The notes beneath the pieces were generated by a model that did not search any database, was not told where the DNA came from, and saw only the letters and a program-made list of their open reading frames with translations. A stretch of DNA of 64,000 nt. It comes from CAVUCH01 sp963697705 (GTDB lineage Bacteria > Acidobacteriota > Vicinamibacteria > Vicinamibacterales > JAENWD01). The position numbers and the translations under genes are program-made. This document shows positions 46,701-59,162 of this stretch, in pieces. Position 1 is the stretch's first letter. Each line of letters starts with the position of its first letter. The stretch covers positions 186,001 to 250,000 of the forward strand of contig CAVOPA010000006.1 of assembly GCA_963697705.1 (NCBI GenBank), read 5' to 3'.

Positions 46701-47413
46701 GCACGCACATCCTGAATGTGTCGTGGAACGCGTTCCTGCCGGATGGCGCGCGCGGGAGCCTCGACAACGTGGTTCTGCGCGGCGTGCTGAATGGCTGGCA
46801 GCTCTCCGGTATCTCGACTCTGGCGAGCGGCATCCCGATCACCCTCCGGTTCACCGGTGATGCGGCGACCCCTGCGATCGCTGCCGCCTACTTCGGCACG
46901 GCCGACGTCGTCGGTCCGGGGGATCCGCAGGGTGGTGCGGGTGCTACAGGCAACGCATTGTCGCCGGTCTACCCGTGCGATCCACGGCTGGATGGCAAAG
47001 ATGTGGGTGAGAGGATCCTCGATCTCGACTGCATCGGGGTGCCCTCGTTCGGCGAGAAGGGCGATCTGATCCCGCCGAACAACATCCGCACGCCCACCCG
47101 CATGAACCACGACTTGACGCTCTTCAAGAACTTCCAGGTCCACGGAGAGCAGAAGTTCCAGTTCCGCATGGGCTTCTTCAACCTGTTCAACCAGGCGTTT
47201 GCCAACACGAACATCGGCAACGACATCAATCTCACGCTGGACACGCGATGCAACGTGCGGGCGAACGCGCCTGACGGCACGGGCCACACGCAGAACGTGT
47301 GCGACCCGACGCAGGGCTTCTCCTACACGCCGCAGACCGTGGACAACTTCGGGAAGATCAACCTGAAGCGCGGTCACCGCGTGATCGAGTTCACCTTCAA
47401 GTACTACTTCTAG
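43710..47413 (+). CDS. TonB-dependent receptor with carboxypeptidase-regulatory-like N-terminus, four apparent frameshifts
   Basis: About 1235 codons from ATG 43710 (AGGAG five bases upstream) to TAG 47413. A signal peptide (VVLGLAAACVAWLLTTTP) comes first. A CarboxypepD_reg-like fold follows (TATVRGTVEDPSGGILPGAA, ITVTAQSE-type region as VTVTAQSEVIQTETGAR), then plug and beta-barrel sequence rich in aromatic turns, ending FTFKYYF, a typical outer-membrane C-terminus. The frame changes near 44800, 44860, 45635 and 46402. The protein continues sensibly after each, so these look like single-base errors or recent lesions. Such receptors import large substrates, often glycans, in Acidobacteriota. 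A strong terminator follows. Confidence 0.85.
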
Positions 47414-47440
47414 GATCGACACCCGATCCGAGGGGAGTTC

Positions 47441-47473
47441 AAGGGGGAAGGCGACCGGCCTTCCCCCTTTTTT
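47441..47473 (+). terminator. Rho-independent terminator after the TonB receptor
   Basis: Perfect 12-base stem AAGGGGGAAGGC with GCCTTCCCCCTT and a short loop, followed by a run of T, 28 bases after the receptor stop. Confidence 0.92.
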
Positions 47474-47608
47474 GCTTCCGCCTTCGCCGAAAAGCTTCGG
47501 CGGACCGCCGTAGCGTGAGGGGAGGCTGGTGGCGCGGGCTGCGGGAACCCAAACCGCCGCTGCTATAATCGAAAGGCTGCATGCCGTTGTCGCACCGCAG
47601 CGACTGCC

Positions 47609-48760
47609 ATGGTTCGGATTCACTTTCTGGCCGCGTTGCTCCTCCTGGTTCTGCCGTTCCCCCTGTTCGGACAGTCCCGCACCGAGGATTTCGATCGGAT
47701 CTTCCTCCGTGCGCTGGAGATGCAGAAGGCCGGCGACCTGATTGGCGCCATCGACGCCTACAAGACCGCGCTCTCGATCGACGCGACGCGGGTCGACGCC
47801 CTGTCCAATCTCGGCGCCGCCTACGTCCAGCTGGGTCAGTTCGACGACGCGATCGCGCAATACGACGCGGCGCTCACGATTGATCCGTCGAACGCGACGG
47901 TCAGGTTGAACCTGGCCCTCGCCTACTACAAGTCGGGCCGGCCGAACGAGGCGATCCAGCCGCTGAAGATCGTAGTGGCGACCAGTCCCGAGGCGAGGAA
48001 CGCCTATCTGATTCTGGCCGACTGCTACCTGCAGACGGGTCAGTATCCGGACGCGGTGACGCTGTTGCAGCCGCGCGAGGCGATGTTTGAGGACGATCTG
48101 GCATTCGCCTACGTGCTCGGGACCGCACTCGTTCGGACCGGCGACGATCGTCATGGGCAGCAGTACATCGACCGCATCTTCAAGACGGGCGATTCCGCCG
48201 AAGGACACCTCCTGATGGGGATCGGCCATCTCAACAGGTTCGATTACCCCGAGGCGAAGAGCGAGCTCGAACGCGCGCTTCGGCTCAACCCGACCCTGCC
48301 CACGGCGAACAGCGCGTACGGACGCGCTCTGCTCGGGCTCGGTGACCAGGCCGAGGCCGAACGCGCGTTCCGGAAGGAGCTGTCAGTCAACATCAACGAC
48401 TTCGAGTCGAATCTGATGCTCGGCAGCATGCGGAAGAGCGCCCAGGATTTTGATGGCGCGCTCACCTACCTCAATCGGGCACTGGCGATTCACCCGAAGG
48501 ATCTCACTGCCCGGAAGCTGCTGGCCAGCCTCAAACTGCAGATGGGCGCCATCGAACAGGCGGTCGCCCTGCTCGAGCAGATCGTCACCGAGGCGCCCGA
48601 CGCCGTCGATGCCCACGTGCAGCTGGCGACGGCCTACAACCGTTTGAAGCGCAAGGATGATGCCGATCGCGAGCGCGCCATCGTCGATCGGCTCAATCGC
48701 GAGATCCAGGAGAAGCAGTCGGCTGTGCAAAGCGGGAGCGCGGAGGCACCGCCCCGGTGA
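47609..48760 (+). CDS. Exported TPR protein
   Basis: 383 residues. A signal peptide (MVRIHFLAALLLLVLPFPLF) precedes at least eight TPR units, for example GAIDAYKTALSIDATRVDAL, EAIQPLKIVVATSPEARNAY and DGALTYLNRALAIHPKDLTA. It forms a two-gene translationally coupled unit with the next TPR gene (GTGA, 48757-48760), and the VWFA-related genes follow. Its likely role is a periplasmic or outer-membrane protein-binding scaffold. It starts about 135 bases after the receptor terminator. Confidence 0.9.
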   Translation: MVRIHFLAALLLLVLPFPLFGQSRTEDFDRIFLRALEMQKAGDLIGAIDAYKTALSIDATRVDALSNLGAAYVQLGQFDDAIAQYDAALTIDPSNATVRLNLALAYYKSGRPNEAIQPLKIVVATSPEARNAYLILADCYLQTGQYPDAVTLLQPREAMFEDDLAFAYVLGTALVRTGDDRHGQQYIDRIFKTGDSAEGHLLMGIGHLNRFDYPEAKSELERALRLNPTLPTANSAYGRALLGLGDQAEAERAFRKELSVNINDFESNLMLGSMRKSAQDFDGALTYLNRALAIHPKDLTARKLLASLKLQMGAIEQAVALLEQIVTEAPDAVDAHVQLATAYNRLKRKDDADRERAIVDRLNREIQEKQSAVQSGSAEAPPR

Positions 48761-49992
48761 GCGTCATCCGAACGCTGCGTCAGGGCGCGGCCGCTCTCGC
48801 GGCACTGCTCGCGCTATCAACAGCAGTCACGGGGGATCAGGTCGCGTCCCAGTCAGCGCGTCAGGAGGCGCACTCGACCGCCCCCCGCGCAACGGCCGCG
48901 CAGTTCGATCAGATCGTGCAGGCCGCCACCGACGCGCAGCGTGCAGAACGTTGGGAAGACGTCATTGCGCTCTACGCCAAGGCGGTGAAGCTCAGGCCCG
49001 GCTTCGTCGAGGGCTACTGGTACCAGGGCACGGCCTATTACACGCTCGAGAAATTTCCCGAATGCCGGGACGCGTTCAGGCGCGTGACACGCCTCTCGCC
49101 GGAGAACGGCGGTGCGTTCGCGTTCCTCGGTCTGTGCGAGTTCGGCCTCAAGGACTACGACCGCGCGCTGCAGCACCTGCTGCAATCGCGCATCCTCGGC
49201 GTCGACAAGGATGTCCGTGCCGTTGTCAGCTATCACGCCGCCATCATCATGACGCGCATCGAGCAGTACGAGCAGGCGCTCCAAACGCTCGGCGAGTTCG
49301 CCGCGGCGGGGAACGACAGCCCGCGTGTGATCGAAGCCATGGGCATCGCGACGCTGCGGATGGCGATGCTGCCGAACGAAGTGCCGCCTGACCGGCGCGA
49401 GATGGTGCTGATGGCCGGTCGGGGCAGCTACATGATGGCGACGCGCCAGCCGGCCGCGGCGGGCACGGCGTTCCAGGCGATTGTCGAGCGGTACCCCGAA
49501 AGCCCGAATGTCCACTACGCCTACGGCGTGTTCCTGCTGCTCGAGCAGCCGGACAAGGCGATCGAGCAGTTCAAGCGAGAGCTGGCGCTCCAGCCGAATC
49601 ATGCGCCGTCGCTGCTGCAGATTGCCTACCAGTATTTGAACGAGAAGAACGCCGAGGCGGCGCTGCCCTGGGCGAAACAGGCCGTCGAGGCCGCCCCGAA
49701 TTCGTTCGGGTCGCACAAGGCGCTTGGCGACGCGCTTCTCGAGACGGGCGATATCGAGGGCGCGCTTCGAGAGCTGCAGGCTGCCGCGCGGCTGGCGCCC
49801 GACAGTCCCAGCACGCGTCTGTCGCTGGCCAGAGCATTCCAACGCGCCGGCCGTACGGACGACGCGAAGCGCGAGCGCGAGGAGTTCGCGCGACTGGATC
49901 GCCTGATGCGGACCACCCGAACCGGCGCAGATTCGGTCGGCGGGATCGACCCGAATGAACCGCCACGCCCGAGTTCCCCTCCACCTCGATGA
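48757..49992 (+). CDS. Exported TPR protein
   Basis: 411 residues from GTG 48757 (overlapping the previous stop). A signal-peptide-like N-terminus (GAAALAALLALSTAVTGDQV) is followed by TPRs along the whole length (DVIALYAKAVKLRPGFVEGY, AIEQFKRELALQPNHAPSLL, GALRELQAAARLAPDSPSTR). It is paralogous in plan to the preceding gene. Its stop is 22 bases before the first VWFA-related gene, so all four genes could be one transcript. Confidence 0.9.
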   Translation: MSVIRTLRQGAAALAALLALSTAVTGDQVASQSARQEAHSTAPRATAAQFDQIVQAATDAQRAERWEDVIALYAKAVKLRPGFVEGYWYQGTAYYTLEKFPECRDAFRRVTRLSPENGGAFAFLGLCEFGLKDYDRALQHLLQSRILGVDKDVRAVVSYHAAIIMTRIEQYEQALQTLGEFAAAGNDSPRVIEAMGIATLRMAMLPNEVPPDRREMVLMAGRGSYMMATRQPAAAGTAFQAIVERYPESPNVHYAYGVFLLLEQPDKAIEQFKRELALQPNHAPSLLQIAYQYLNEKNAEAALPWAKQAVEAAPNSFGSHKALGDALLETGDIEGALRELQAAARLAPDSPSTRLSLARAFQRAGRTDDAKREREEFARLDRLMRTTRTGADSVGGIDPNEPPRPSSPPPR

Positions 49993-50013
49993 ATCCGGCC
50001 TGATAATGACATC

Positions 50014-52212
50014 ATGAATGGAAAGTCTCGGTCGATCCTGGTTCTCGGACCGCTCGCACTCCTGACGACCGCCCTCCACGGTGGTGCCCAACAACTGCCG
50101 GCGCGGCGCGCCGATGGCACAGTGAAGAGCGGGGTCACCGCCGTTCTCGTCGATGTCGTCGTCCGGAACAAGCACGGGATGCCCGTTCGAGATCTCCAGC
50201 CGTCGGAGGTGGAGGTCGTCGAGGACGGGGCGACGCAGACCGTCGACTCATTTACACCGATCTTCGAGGCGGAAGTCCCTCCGACCACCACCGCCGCCCC
50301 CGCACCAGGACCGGTGGCCGCCAGCGTCGGCACGAGCACCATCCCGGCCGACGCCAATGCGGCGACCCTGTCTGCTGCGAAGCTGACCCCAATGACCGCC
50401 TTGGTGTTCGACCGACTCAGCCCGGAGGCACGCCAGCTGGCCGTGAAGGCCGCCAGGGCGTACGTGAGCGAAAGCGATCCGCTCCCGTCGATGATGGGCG
50501 TTTTCGGCATCGATCTGGCGTTCACGCCCTACGCGCCGTTCACCAAGGATCGCGAGACGCTCGAAAAGGCGCTCGACAGGATCGAGACGCGTGCGTCGGC
50601 GACGTTCGGGATCGATCGTGAGCGAAAGGCGCGCATCGAAAACAACGCCGCCACGACGCAACAACAGGCGGATAGCGCCGGGTCCGGAGGTGGCGCGAAC
50701 CAGGGCTCGTCGGGGGCCGCCGCGCAGCTGGCACAGATGGAAGCGGACATGATGGCGGGGTTCGAGGCGCTCGAGCGCGACGAGCAAGGATACGCGTCAG
50801 TCAACGGTCTCTTTGCCATCATCGGCGCGATGCGCCAGCTGCCCGGCCGCAAGAGCATCGTCCTTTTCTCCGAAGGCGTGGCGATTCCGCCGGCCGTGCA
50901 TCGTCTCTTCCTGGGTGTCATCGACGCGGCCAATCGGGCCAACGTCAGCATCTACACCATGGACGCGGCCGGCCTGCGCCCCGAGAGCGAGCAGGCCAAG
51001 ATCCGCGACCAGGTCAATCAGGCCGGCAAACGCGGGCTCACGTCGTATGCGTCCTCGCCAAGACGTGAGACCACTGGCAATGAGCCCCTGACGAAGGCAC
51101 TCGAGCTCAACGAAGACGTGCTTCGCCAGGACCCCCACACGGGTCTCGGCGAGCTTGCCCAGGGCACTGGCGGCCTGATCTTCGACAGCACGAACAACCT
51201 GCGAACAGGGTTCGACCGCGTGGCAAGCGATCTGCGCAATTACTACCTGATCGGGTACACGCCGACGAACCCGGCCTACGACGGGACGTTCCGCAAGATC
51301 GAGGTCAAGGTGAACCGGCCGGGGCTGACCGTTGCGGCGCGGAAAGGGTACTTCGCCGTGCGCGATACCGGTGGCGCGCCTGTCAATACGTGGGAGGCCC
51401 CCGCGCTTGCCGCACTCGACCGCCGGCCGGTGCCGAACGCATTCCCGTATCGCGCCGGTGCGCTGCAGTTTCCCAGCAAAGAGAGCCCGGGTCTTGTCCC
51501 CGTTGTTATCGATCTGAAAACGGCGCCGCTCTCGTTTCCGACCTCCGAGGATCAGAAAGCCTTCAAGTCCGACTTTGCCGTGATCGTCCGCTTCGTCGAC
51601 GCCCAGAACAAAGTCGTGCGGAAGGTGAGCCAGCATTACGAGATGAGCGCCGCGCTCGACAAGCTGGATCTGGCGAAGAACAGCGACGTGATCTTTTACC
51701 GCGAGCCGGAGCTCGCGCCGGGCGTCTACGCGATGGAGGCGATTGTCTACGACGGGCCGACCTCCAAGGCGAGCGTCCGCTATGCCACGGTCGAAGTGCC
51801 GAAAGTCGACCCGGCGAAGCTCCGGATGAGCAGCCTTGTCATCGTCAAGCGCAGTGAAAAGGTCGGGGCGGACGAGCCCAAGACCAGCCCCTTGTTCGTG
51901 AAGGACGTCCTGCTCTACCCGAATCTGGGCGAGGACATCAGCAAAGGAAACAAGGAAGTGGGGTTCTTCTTCACGGTGTATCCCGGGGCGGCCGGGACCA
52001 AGCCGGAGGCGGTGCTCGAGTTGATTCAGAATGGGCAGCCGCTGGCGCAGGTGCCGCTGCCGCTCGACGCGCCGGATGCCTCGGGCCGCATCCAGCAGGT
52101 CGGACGTCTGCCGATCGACGCGCTCGCGCCCGGGACGTACGAGTTGAGAGCCATCGTCAAACAGGAATCGGAGCAGGTCTTCCGATCTGCCACGCTCCAC
52201 ATCGCAAGCTGA
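50014..52212 (+). CDS. VWFA-related acidobacterial protein (TIGR03436-like)
   Basis: 732 residues. A signal peptide (ILVLGPLALLTTALHGGAQ) is followed by the N-terminal domain VLVDVVVRNKHGMPVRDLQP ... EVEVVEDGATQTV, then a von Willebrand A-type domain (LPGRKSIVLFSEGVAIPPAV, MDAAGL). The characteristic LAQGTGGLIFDSTNNL and YYLIGYTPTNPAYDGTFRKI segments come next, and a beta-rich C-terminal domain ends it. This matches the 'VWFA-related acidobacterial' family, found in many copies per genome in this phylum; function unknown, presumably surface adhesion or a protein-interaction role. A paralogue follows after a family F hairpin. Confidence 0.92.
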   Translation: MNGKSRSILVLGPLALLTTALHGGAQQLPARRADGTVKSGVTAVLVDVVVRNKHGMPVRDLQPSEVEVVEDGATQTVDSFTPIFEAEVPPTTTAAPAPGPVAASVGTSTIPADANAATLSAAKLTPMTALVFDRLSPEARQLAVKAARAYVSESDPLPSMMGVFGIDLAFTPYAPFTKDRETLEKALDRIETRASATFGIDRERKARIENNAATTQQQADSAGSGGGANQGSSGAAAQLAQMEADMMAGFEALERDEQGYASVNGLFAIIGAMRQLPGRKSIVLFSEGVAIPPAVHRLFLGVIDAANRANVSIYTMDAAGLRPESEQAKIRDQVNQAGKRGLTSYASSPRRETTGNEPLTKALELNEDVLRQDPHTGLGELAQGTGGLIFDSTNNLRTGFDRVASDLRNYYLIGYTPTNPAYDGTFRKIEVKVNRPGLTVAARKGYFAVRDTGGAPVNTWEAPALAALDRRPVPNAFPYRAGALQFPSKESPGLVPVVIDLKTAPLSFPTSEDQKAFKSDFAVIVRFVDAQNKVVRKVSQHYEMSAALDKLDLAKNSDVIFYREPELAPGVYAMEAIVYDGPTSKASVRYATVEVPKVDPAKLRMSSLVIVKRSEKVGADEPKTSPLFVKDVLLYPNLGEDISKGNKEVGFFFTVYPGAAGTKPEAVLELIQNGQPLAQVPLPLDAPDASGRIQQVGRLPIDALAPGTYELRAIVKQESEQVFRSATLHIAS

Positions 52213-52220
52213 CACGCAGC

Positions 52221-52246
52221 CAGGCGGACCTGAGGTCCGCCCTACA
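52221..52246 (+). repeat. Family F REP-like hairpin
   Basis: AGGCGGACC TGA GGTCCGCCCT followed by ACA, i.e. stem, short loop, stem and the complement of the GTAG flank. It is the only notable element in the 59-base gap between the two VWFA-related genes. Confidence 0.78.
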
Positions 52247-52271
52247 TATAGAGTCTCCAGAGGAGGCAGTG

Positions 52272-54489
52272 ATGACCAGGCGGGCTGTCGTCGTTCTCAC
52301 GGCGTTGATGGCGACCGGCGGCAGCCACGTGCTCGGCATCGGCCAGAGCGAGCCCGTGCGGCCGTCAGACCGCCAGTCTTTCTCGTCGGCGACGACGGCC
52401 ATCCTCGTGGATGTCGTCGTGCGCGACCGGAAGGGCCGCCCGGTGACCGACATGAACGCTGCCGAGTTCTCCTTGTTCGAGGACGGCACGCCCCAGAAGA
52501 TCGACACGTTCACTCGCGTCACGCGCGGCGGTGGCATCGGCGTGGACGTCAAATGGAAGCGGCCAGGGTCGACCGTCGCCATACTCCCGGCCGGCAGCCT
52601 GCCGCCCCCCTTGCCAGGTGAGGACGCCGCCAGGCAGGCGACGACTGCCCTCGTGTTCGATCACTTGTCGGAAGAGGCGCTCGGGCTGGCGCAGAAGGCG
52701 ACGCTCGAGTACGTCCCCATGACGGGTGAATCGGACGTGCGCGTGGGCGTCTTCGCCACCGATCCCGGGATTCGAGTGATGCATGGCTACACCACGGACC
52801 GATCGGTGATCCGGCGGGCCGTCAGCCAGATTATGCCGGCCGGCAGCTCGGCTGCCGAGCAGAAGACCGAGCGGCGAGACGAAATCATGGCGCGCCGCCG
52901 CGAGCTTCAAGGCGAGCAGCTCACCATGGCTGCGGCAACGGCCAGCGGCGGTGGCCTGGCGGCCAACGGCTCCCGGATGGCGCAGGCGGAGACAGAACTC
53001 CGACTGCTCGAGATGGAACGTGCGATGATCGACGGCTTCGATACGCTCGATCGCGACCATAAGGGCTACGACACGACGCTGGCGCTGATACAAGTGATCC
53101 GATCGCTCGCGGAGACTCCCGGCCGCAAGTCGATCGTCTTCTTCTCCGAGGGGCTGCCCGTCTCTCCGGTACTGAGCGCGAGGTTCGACGATCTGATCGA
53201 TGCGGCCAATCGCTCGAACGTCACCGTGTATGCCGTTGACGCCAACGGTCTGCGCACGAGCAGTAGCTCCGCCAAGACGCGCAAGGAGTTACAGGAGTTC
53301 ACGGACGATCGGATGATGCAGAACATCAGCGGCGGCAGCGGGGGCGATCAGCCGATGACGCGCGGCGTCGAGAGAGTCGAGGACATGGTCAGGCTCGACT
53401 CGCGGACGGGCCTGGCCCGCCTCGCCCAAGACACCGGCGGGTTCCTCGTGGAGGAATCCAACAACCTGACGCGCGCCTTCAAGCGTATAGACGAGGACAA
53501 CCAGTTCCATTACCTGCTGACGTACGCCCCACGCAATACGGTTTTCGACGGTAAGTTCCGCGAGATTCTGGTGAAGTCGAGTCGCCCCGGCGCGCAGGTC
53601 TTCGCGCGCAAGGGCTATCGCGCGGTCCGCGGCCATGCGCCCATCGATAGCAGCGGCTTCGAAGTACCGGCGCTTGCGCTGCTCGACCGGACGCCGTTGC
53701 CGAATGCCTTTCCCATCGGCGCCCAGGGCTTCAGCTTCCCCGACCCGCACCATCCGGGTCTGACGCCCGTGCTGGTCCGACTGAGCACCGACTCGCTGCG
53801 CTTCATGGTGGACGCCGACAAGTCCACGTACTCAGCACAGGTGGCGGTTGTAATCCGCCTCAAGGACAGCCAGGGCAAGGACGTACAATAAGTTGAGTCA
53901 GCAGTACATCCTGTCGGGCGACGTGAAGGACATGGAGGCGGCCAAACGGGGCACGATACTGTTCTACCGCGAACCGCTGCTGGCCCCCGGCGTGTACACC
54001 GTCGAATCGATTGCGTTCGATGCCCTTGCTGGCAACGGGAGCGCCAGGATCTCCACCCTTACGGTGCCCGCCGCTGAATCGCAGACGCTCGGGCTGAGCA
54101 GCGTTGTGTTCGTTGACCACGTCGAGCAGATGGGCGGCGCGCCGTCGGATCACACCGAGCGCCCGGCCCCGTTCCTCGTCGGGCAGATGCTGGTGTACCC
54201 GAACATCGGTGATGCCGTGATGAAGACGACGACGAAGGACCTGCCGTTCTTTTTCACGATCTACCGGGGCGCAAGCGGGCCACTGACGGCCACCGCGCAG
54301 CTGCTGCGCAGTGGCGGCGTCGTGGCCGAGGCGCCGCTCGAGATTGCGGCGTCTACCGAGCCGCGCATCCAGCAGCTCGCTCGCCTTCCGGTGTCGGGGC
54401 TGGCCCCCGGCACGTATCAGCTGCGCATCATCGTCGTCAGCGGCCTGCAGCGTGTCGCCGAGTCGGCATATTTCACGCTGCAGGACTGA
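52272..54489 (+). CDS. VWFA-related acidobacterial protein, second paralogue, one apparent frameshift
   Basis: About 738 codons. ATG 52272 is preceded by AGGAGG with five bases between; GTG 52269 is possible. Same domain order as the previous gene: ILVDVVVRDRKGRPVTDMNA, EFSLFEDGTPQKIDTFTRV, TPGRKSIVFFSEGLPV, LARLAQDTGGFLVEESNNL, FHYLLTYAPRNTVFDGKFRE. The frame ends at TAA 53891, but the C-terminal domain continues from about 53890 in the next frame (LSQQYILSGDVKDME to 54489), aligning with VSQHYEMSAALDK of the paralogue. Removing one T in ACAATAAG restores VQKLSQQY. Function unknown. Confidence 0.88.
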
Positions 54490-54562
54490 TACGAGGCACC
54501 GGCGATGCGGGTGCTCCAGGAGGTGACGCCGCCAGTGCTGCCGGGAAGTGACGCTGCTGATC

Positions 54563-56165
54563 CTACGGAACTGACGCTTGGCGGACCGGGCGGTCAGGTT
54601 GGTCCCGCGGGTGCTGGGCGGAAGCTGGATGCTTCGACTGGTTCTCCCAGACCTCGACCCATGCCGGCACGGGCCGGTTCGCCGCAAAGTCCCCGACTAC
54701 GAGGTCGATGTCGCCGTCTCCGTCGATGTCGCCCGCGTCGAGCGTCGCGTGGCGTGGGAACCCCATCTCGATCGTGTGCTTGACGAAGCTGTAGCGGCCG
54801 GTCCGCTCGAGCCAGACCAGGGCGGCCAGCGTGCCTTCGTCAACATCCGCGCCGCCGGCCAGCAGCGCGCACGCGACCACGTCGAGATCGCCATCACCGT
54901 CGAGATCGACGGCAAGCGCGCGGTGCGCGCCGGGAAAGCGGCGCGAGATCGCGCTCGACGAATGGGTACCCCCCCGAGTTTTCCAGCCACTGAATCCCGT
55001 GATACGGCTTGACGAGGCCGTCGTCGAAGGTGTCGCCGTGCGTGAGCAGGACGTCCAGATCGCCGTCGCCGTCCATGTCCACCAGCTGGATGCCTGACGA
55101 GCCCCAGTTCGGGTGCGGCGCCGTGTAGATGACCTTCTGATCGAAGGTGAAGTCGCGCGTTCCCTTATTGATGTACGCGACGATCGTTTCGTGCTCCTGC
55201 GCGAGCAGCGCGACGAAATCCAGGTGGCCATCGCGGTTCAGATCGACTGGAATCGTGTGGATGCTGCCGGTGCGCGGATCGATCGTATGGCTGACGAACG
55301 TCGGCTTCGAGTAGTTCGTCGTTTGGTTCTCGAGGACGGCGATCTGTCCCGTGGTGTGATAGCCGAACGCCGCGACCACCAGATCGAGCTTGCCGTCGCC
55401 GTTGAAGTCGGCGGCTTCGACGTCGGCCACACGCGGCCAGCCGTCGAGCCACATCGCTGGGGCGAACTTGCCGTTGGACAGCCCACGCATCCAGATCACG
55501 GCGCCTTTGTGATGGTCGCCGGGAAAGAACTCGCCGAGATCCGCGATGAGCAGGTCCTGTAGGCCGTCCTTGTCCAGGTCGACCGGCGTCACGTGAGCGG
55601 GGTGCGGGAGGCTCGCGAGTACCGACAGCTCGGACGCGGTCGCCACCGACGTCGCCCGCAGCAGGAATCCCTGGGCCATCTCGGCGGCCAGCAGGTCGAG
55701 TCTCCCGTCGCCGTCGACGTCCAAGAGCTTCACGTTCGACACGGCAGGCGCCGCCGTCATCCCCGGTACGGACAACCTACGGTTGGTGAACTTGACAGGC
55801 AACTCGGCCGGGTCGGGCCAGGGCTCCGGCGGCGGCAGGTGTTCCGGCGCGTGCTTGATGTAGAAGGGAAGCGCCCTTTCCATGTCGTCCGGCAGCGGTA
55901 TCTGGCGCATCTGCTCGGGCGTGGCGCGCGGCTCCGGCTTCTGCTCGCGGATGAATTTCATCCGCACGAACTCGTCGCGCCAGCTGCTCTTCGGAAGGAT
56001 CCCTGGCTCCGGCGCCGGGTGGCAGCTGGTGCAAGCCACGCGCACGGCCGGGTCGCTCGCGGCGTCAACTGAGGTTGCCTCCTGCCTCTCCGAATGGAAC
56101 CCTGCCGCCCCTTTGAGGACAGTTCCCAAACCGACTACCAGGATGAACCACAACGGACGCTGCAT
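54563..56165 (-). CDS. FG-GAP repeat protein with a single c-type heme motif, one apparent frameshift
   Basis: About 534 codons from ATG 56165. A hydrophobic N-terminus (PLWFILVVGLGTVLKGAAG) is followed by one CxxCH motif (VACTSCHPAPEPG). Downstream Met-containing stretches (VRMKFIRE, QMRQIPLPDDM) could supply the sixth ligand, so a mono-heme cytochrome-like domain is plausible. FG-GAP repeats follow (LLDVDGDGRLDLLAAEMA, DFNGDGKLDLVVAAFG, DMDGDGDLDVLLTHG, DIDGDGDIDLVVGDF). The last ~130 residues are in another frame; a shift near 54950 joins them. Homologues are exported; role unknown. Confidence 0.82.
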
Positions 56166-56499
56166 CAACAGGCCTACGAGGAGAGATAGAGGAACGGCTC
56201 CGATCGGGTCACACGCCTCGCCCGTGATGACAGGGACATCATCGGATGGTACCACAGCGATTCGAGCCGTCCGGCCGCTACCTCGTGCTCCTGCCTGTGC
56301 TCGTGATCCTTCGATTCTCCTATCGATCCACGCGCGACCGCTCGATTGCGCGTCGCCTCGAAGTTGCTGACACGGTCCGATGGTAGGGGAATGATCTGAG
56401 AGCGCGCACCGCGCGCAGGCGGTAGCCATCGACGGCGACGCCCATGGACATCGTGGCCTCTGCGCTCATCGCCAGCCGCTCCGACGACCAGCGCGCATC

Positions 56500-56560
56500 G
56501 GAACGACATCGAGGTCGTCGTCGCCGTCCATGTCGGCGGGCTGGGCACGATGGACGCTGT
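56500..56560 (-). pseudogene. Short FG-GAP remnant
   Basis: The reverse strand encodes HRAQPADMDGDDDLDVV, a clear FG-GAP calcium-loop motif, but the frame is closed on both sides within ~90 codons and no other repeat adjoins. It probably belongs to a deleted FG-GAP gene or a duplicated end of the gene at 54563-56165. The rest of the 740-base gap 56166-56905 shows no gene I can support. Confidence 0.4.
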
Positions 56561-56905
56561 GGTACGCTACGGCGTATGCTTTGCCGGGGCAGCGGTGCTC
56601 CTGGTGATCGGCTGCTTCCGATTGCCGCTTCTCTTTCCGCCGTGCTCGCTCTAGAAGGCTGTCGCCGACCGTTGCAGGGCAGCAACAATCGATTTCCTGG
56701 GATCGCGCTCGTGCCGCGATCAGCAAGTACCGAACGACGATCGGACACGTCTGGCCTGGTCGAGGTCGCTGTCAACGCGCCGCCGAGCCGCACAAGCACT
56801 GACGATCGTAGTTCTGACCGGTCGGCGACCTGGTGATCCGTTCTCAGTCATCAGATCTCACTCTCAGTTCAGGCCTCGGCCCGTCATCATCGGAAGCACT
56901 GCCTC

Positions 56906-58999
<2,094 letters not shown>

Positions 59000-59000
59000 G

Positions 59001-59150
59001 CGGCTGGAGGCTGGAGGCTGGAGGCTGGAGGCTGGAGGCTGGAGGCTGGCGGGCTGGCGGCACGCATGGCCGGAGGCGCAACCATGGTGGTGCAGAATTG
59101 GGCCCGGATCTGACAGGCTCCAGCCCCCAGCCTCCAGGCTCCGGCCCGCA
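59001..59150. repeat. Family E inverted array (GGCTGGA units)
   Basis: Six tandem GGCTGGA-type units form the left arm, and CTCCAGCCCCCAGCCTCCAG the right arm, around ~70 unique bases. The array begins at the rhaD stop and ends just before the isomerase start at 59163, so the spacer is entirely repeat. Confidence 0.85.
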
Positions 59151-59162
59151 AGGAACTCGCCC

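Noticed and set aside
46376..48229. A 617-codon antisense frame over the TonB receptor and TPR gene
   Set aside because: No domain features; it only stays open because of codon bias in the opposite strand.
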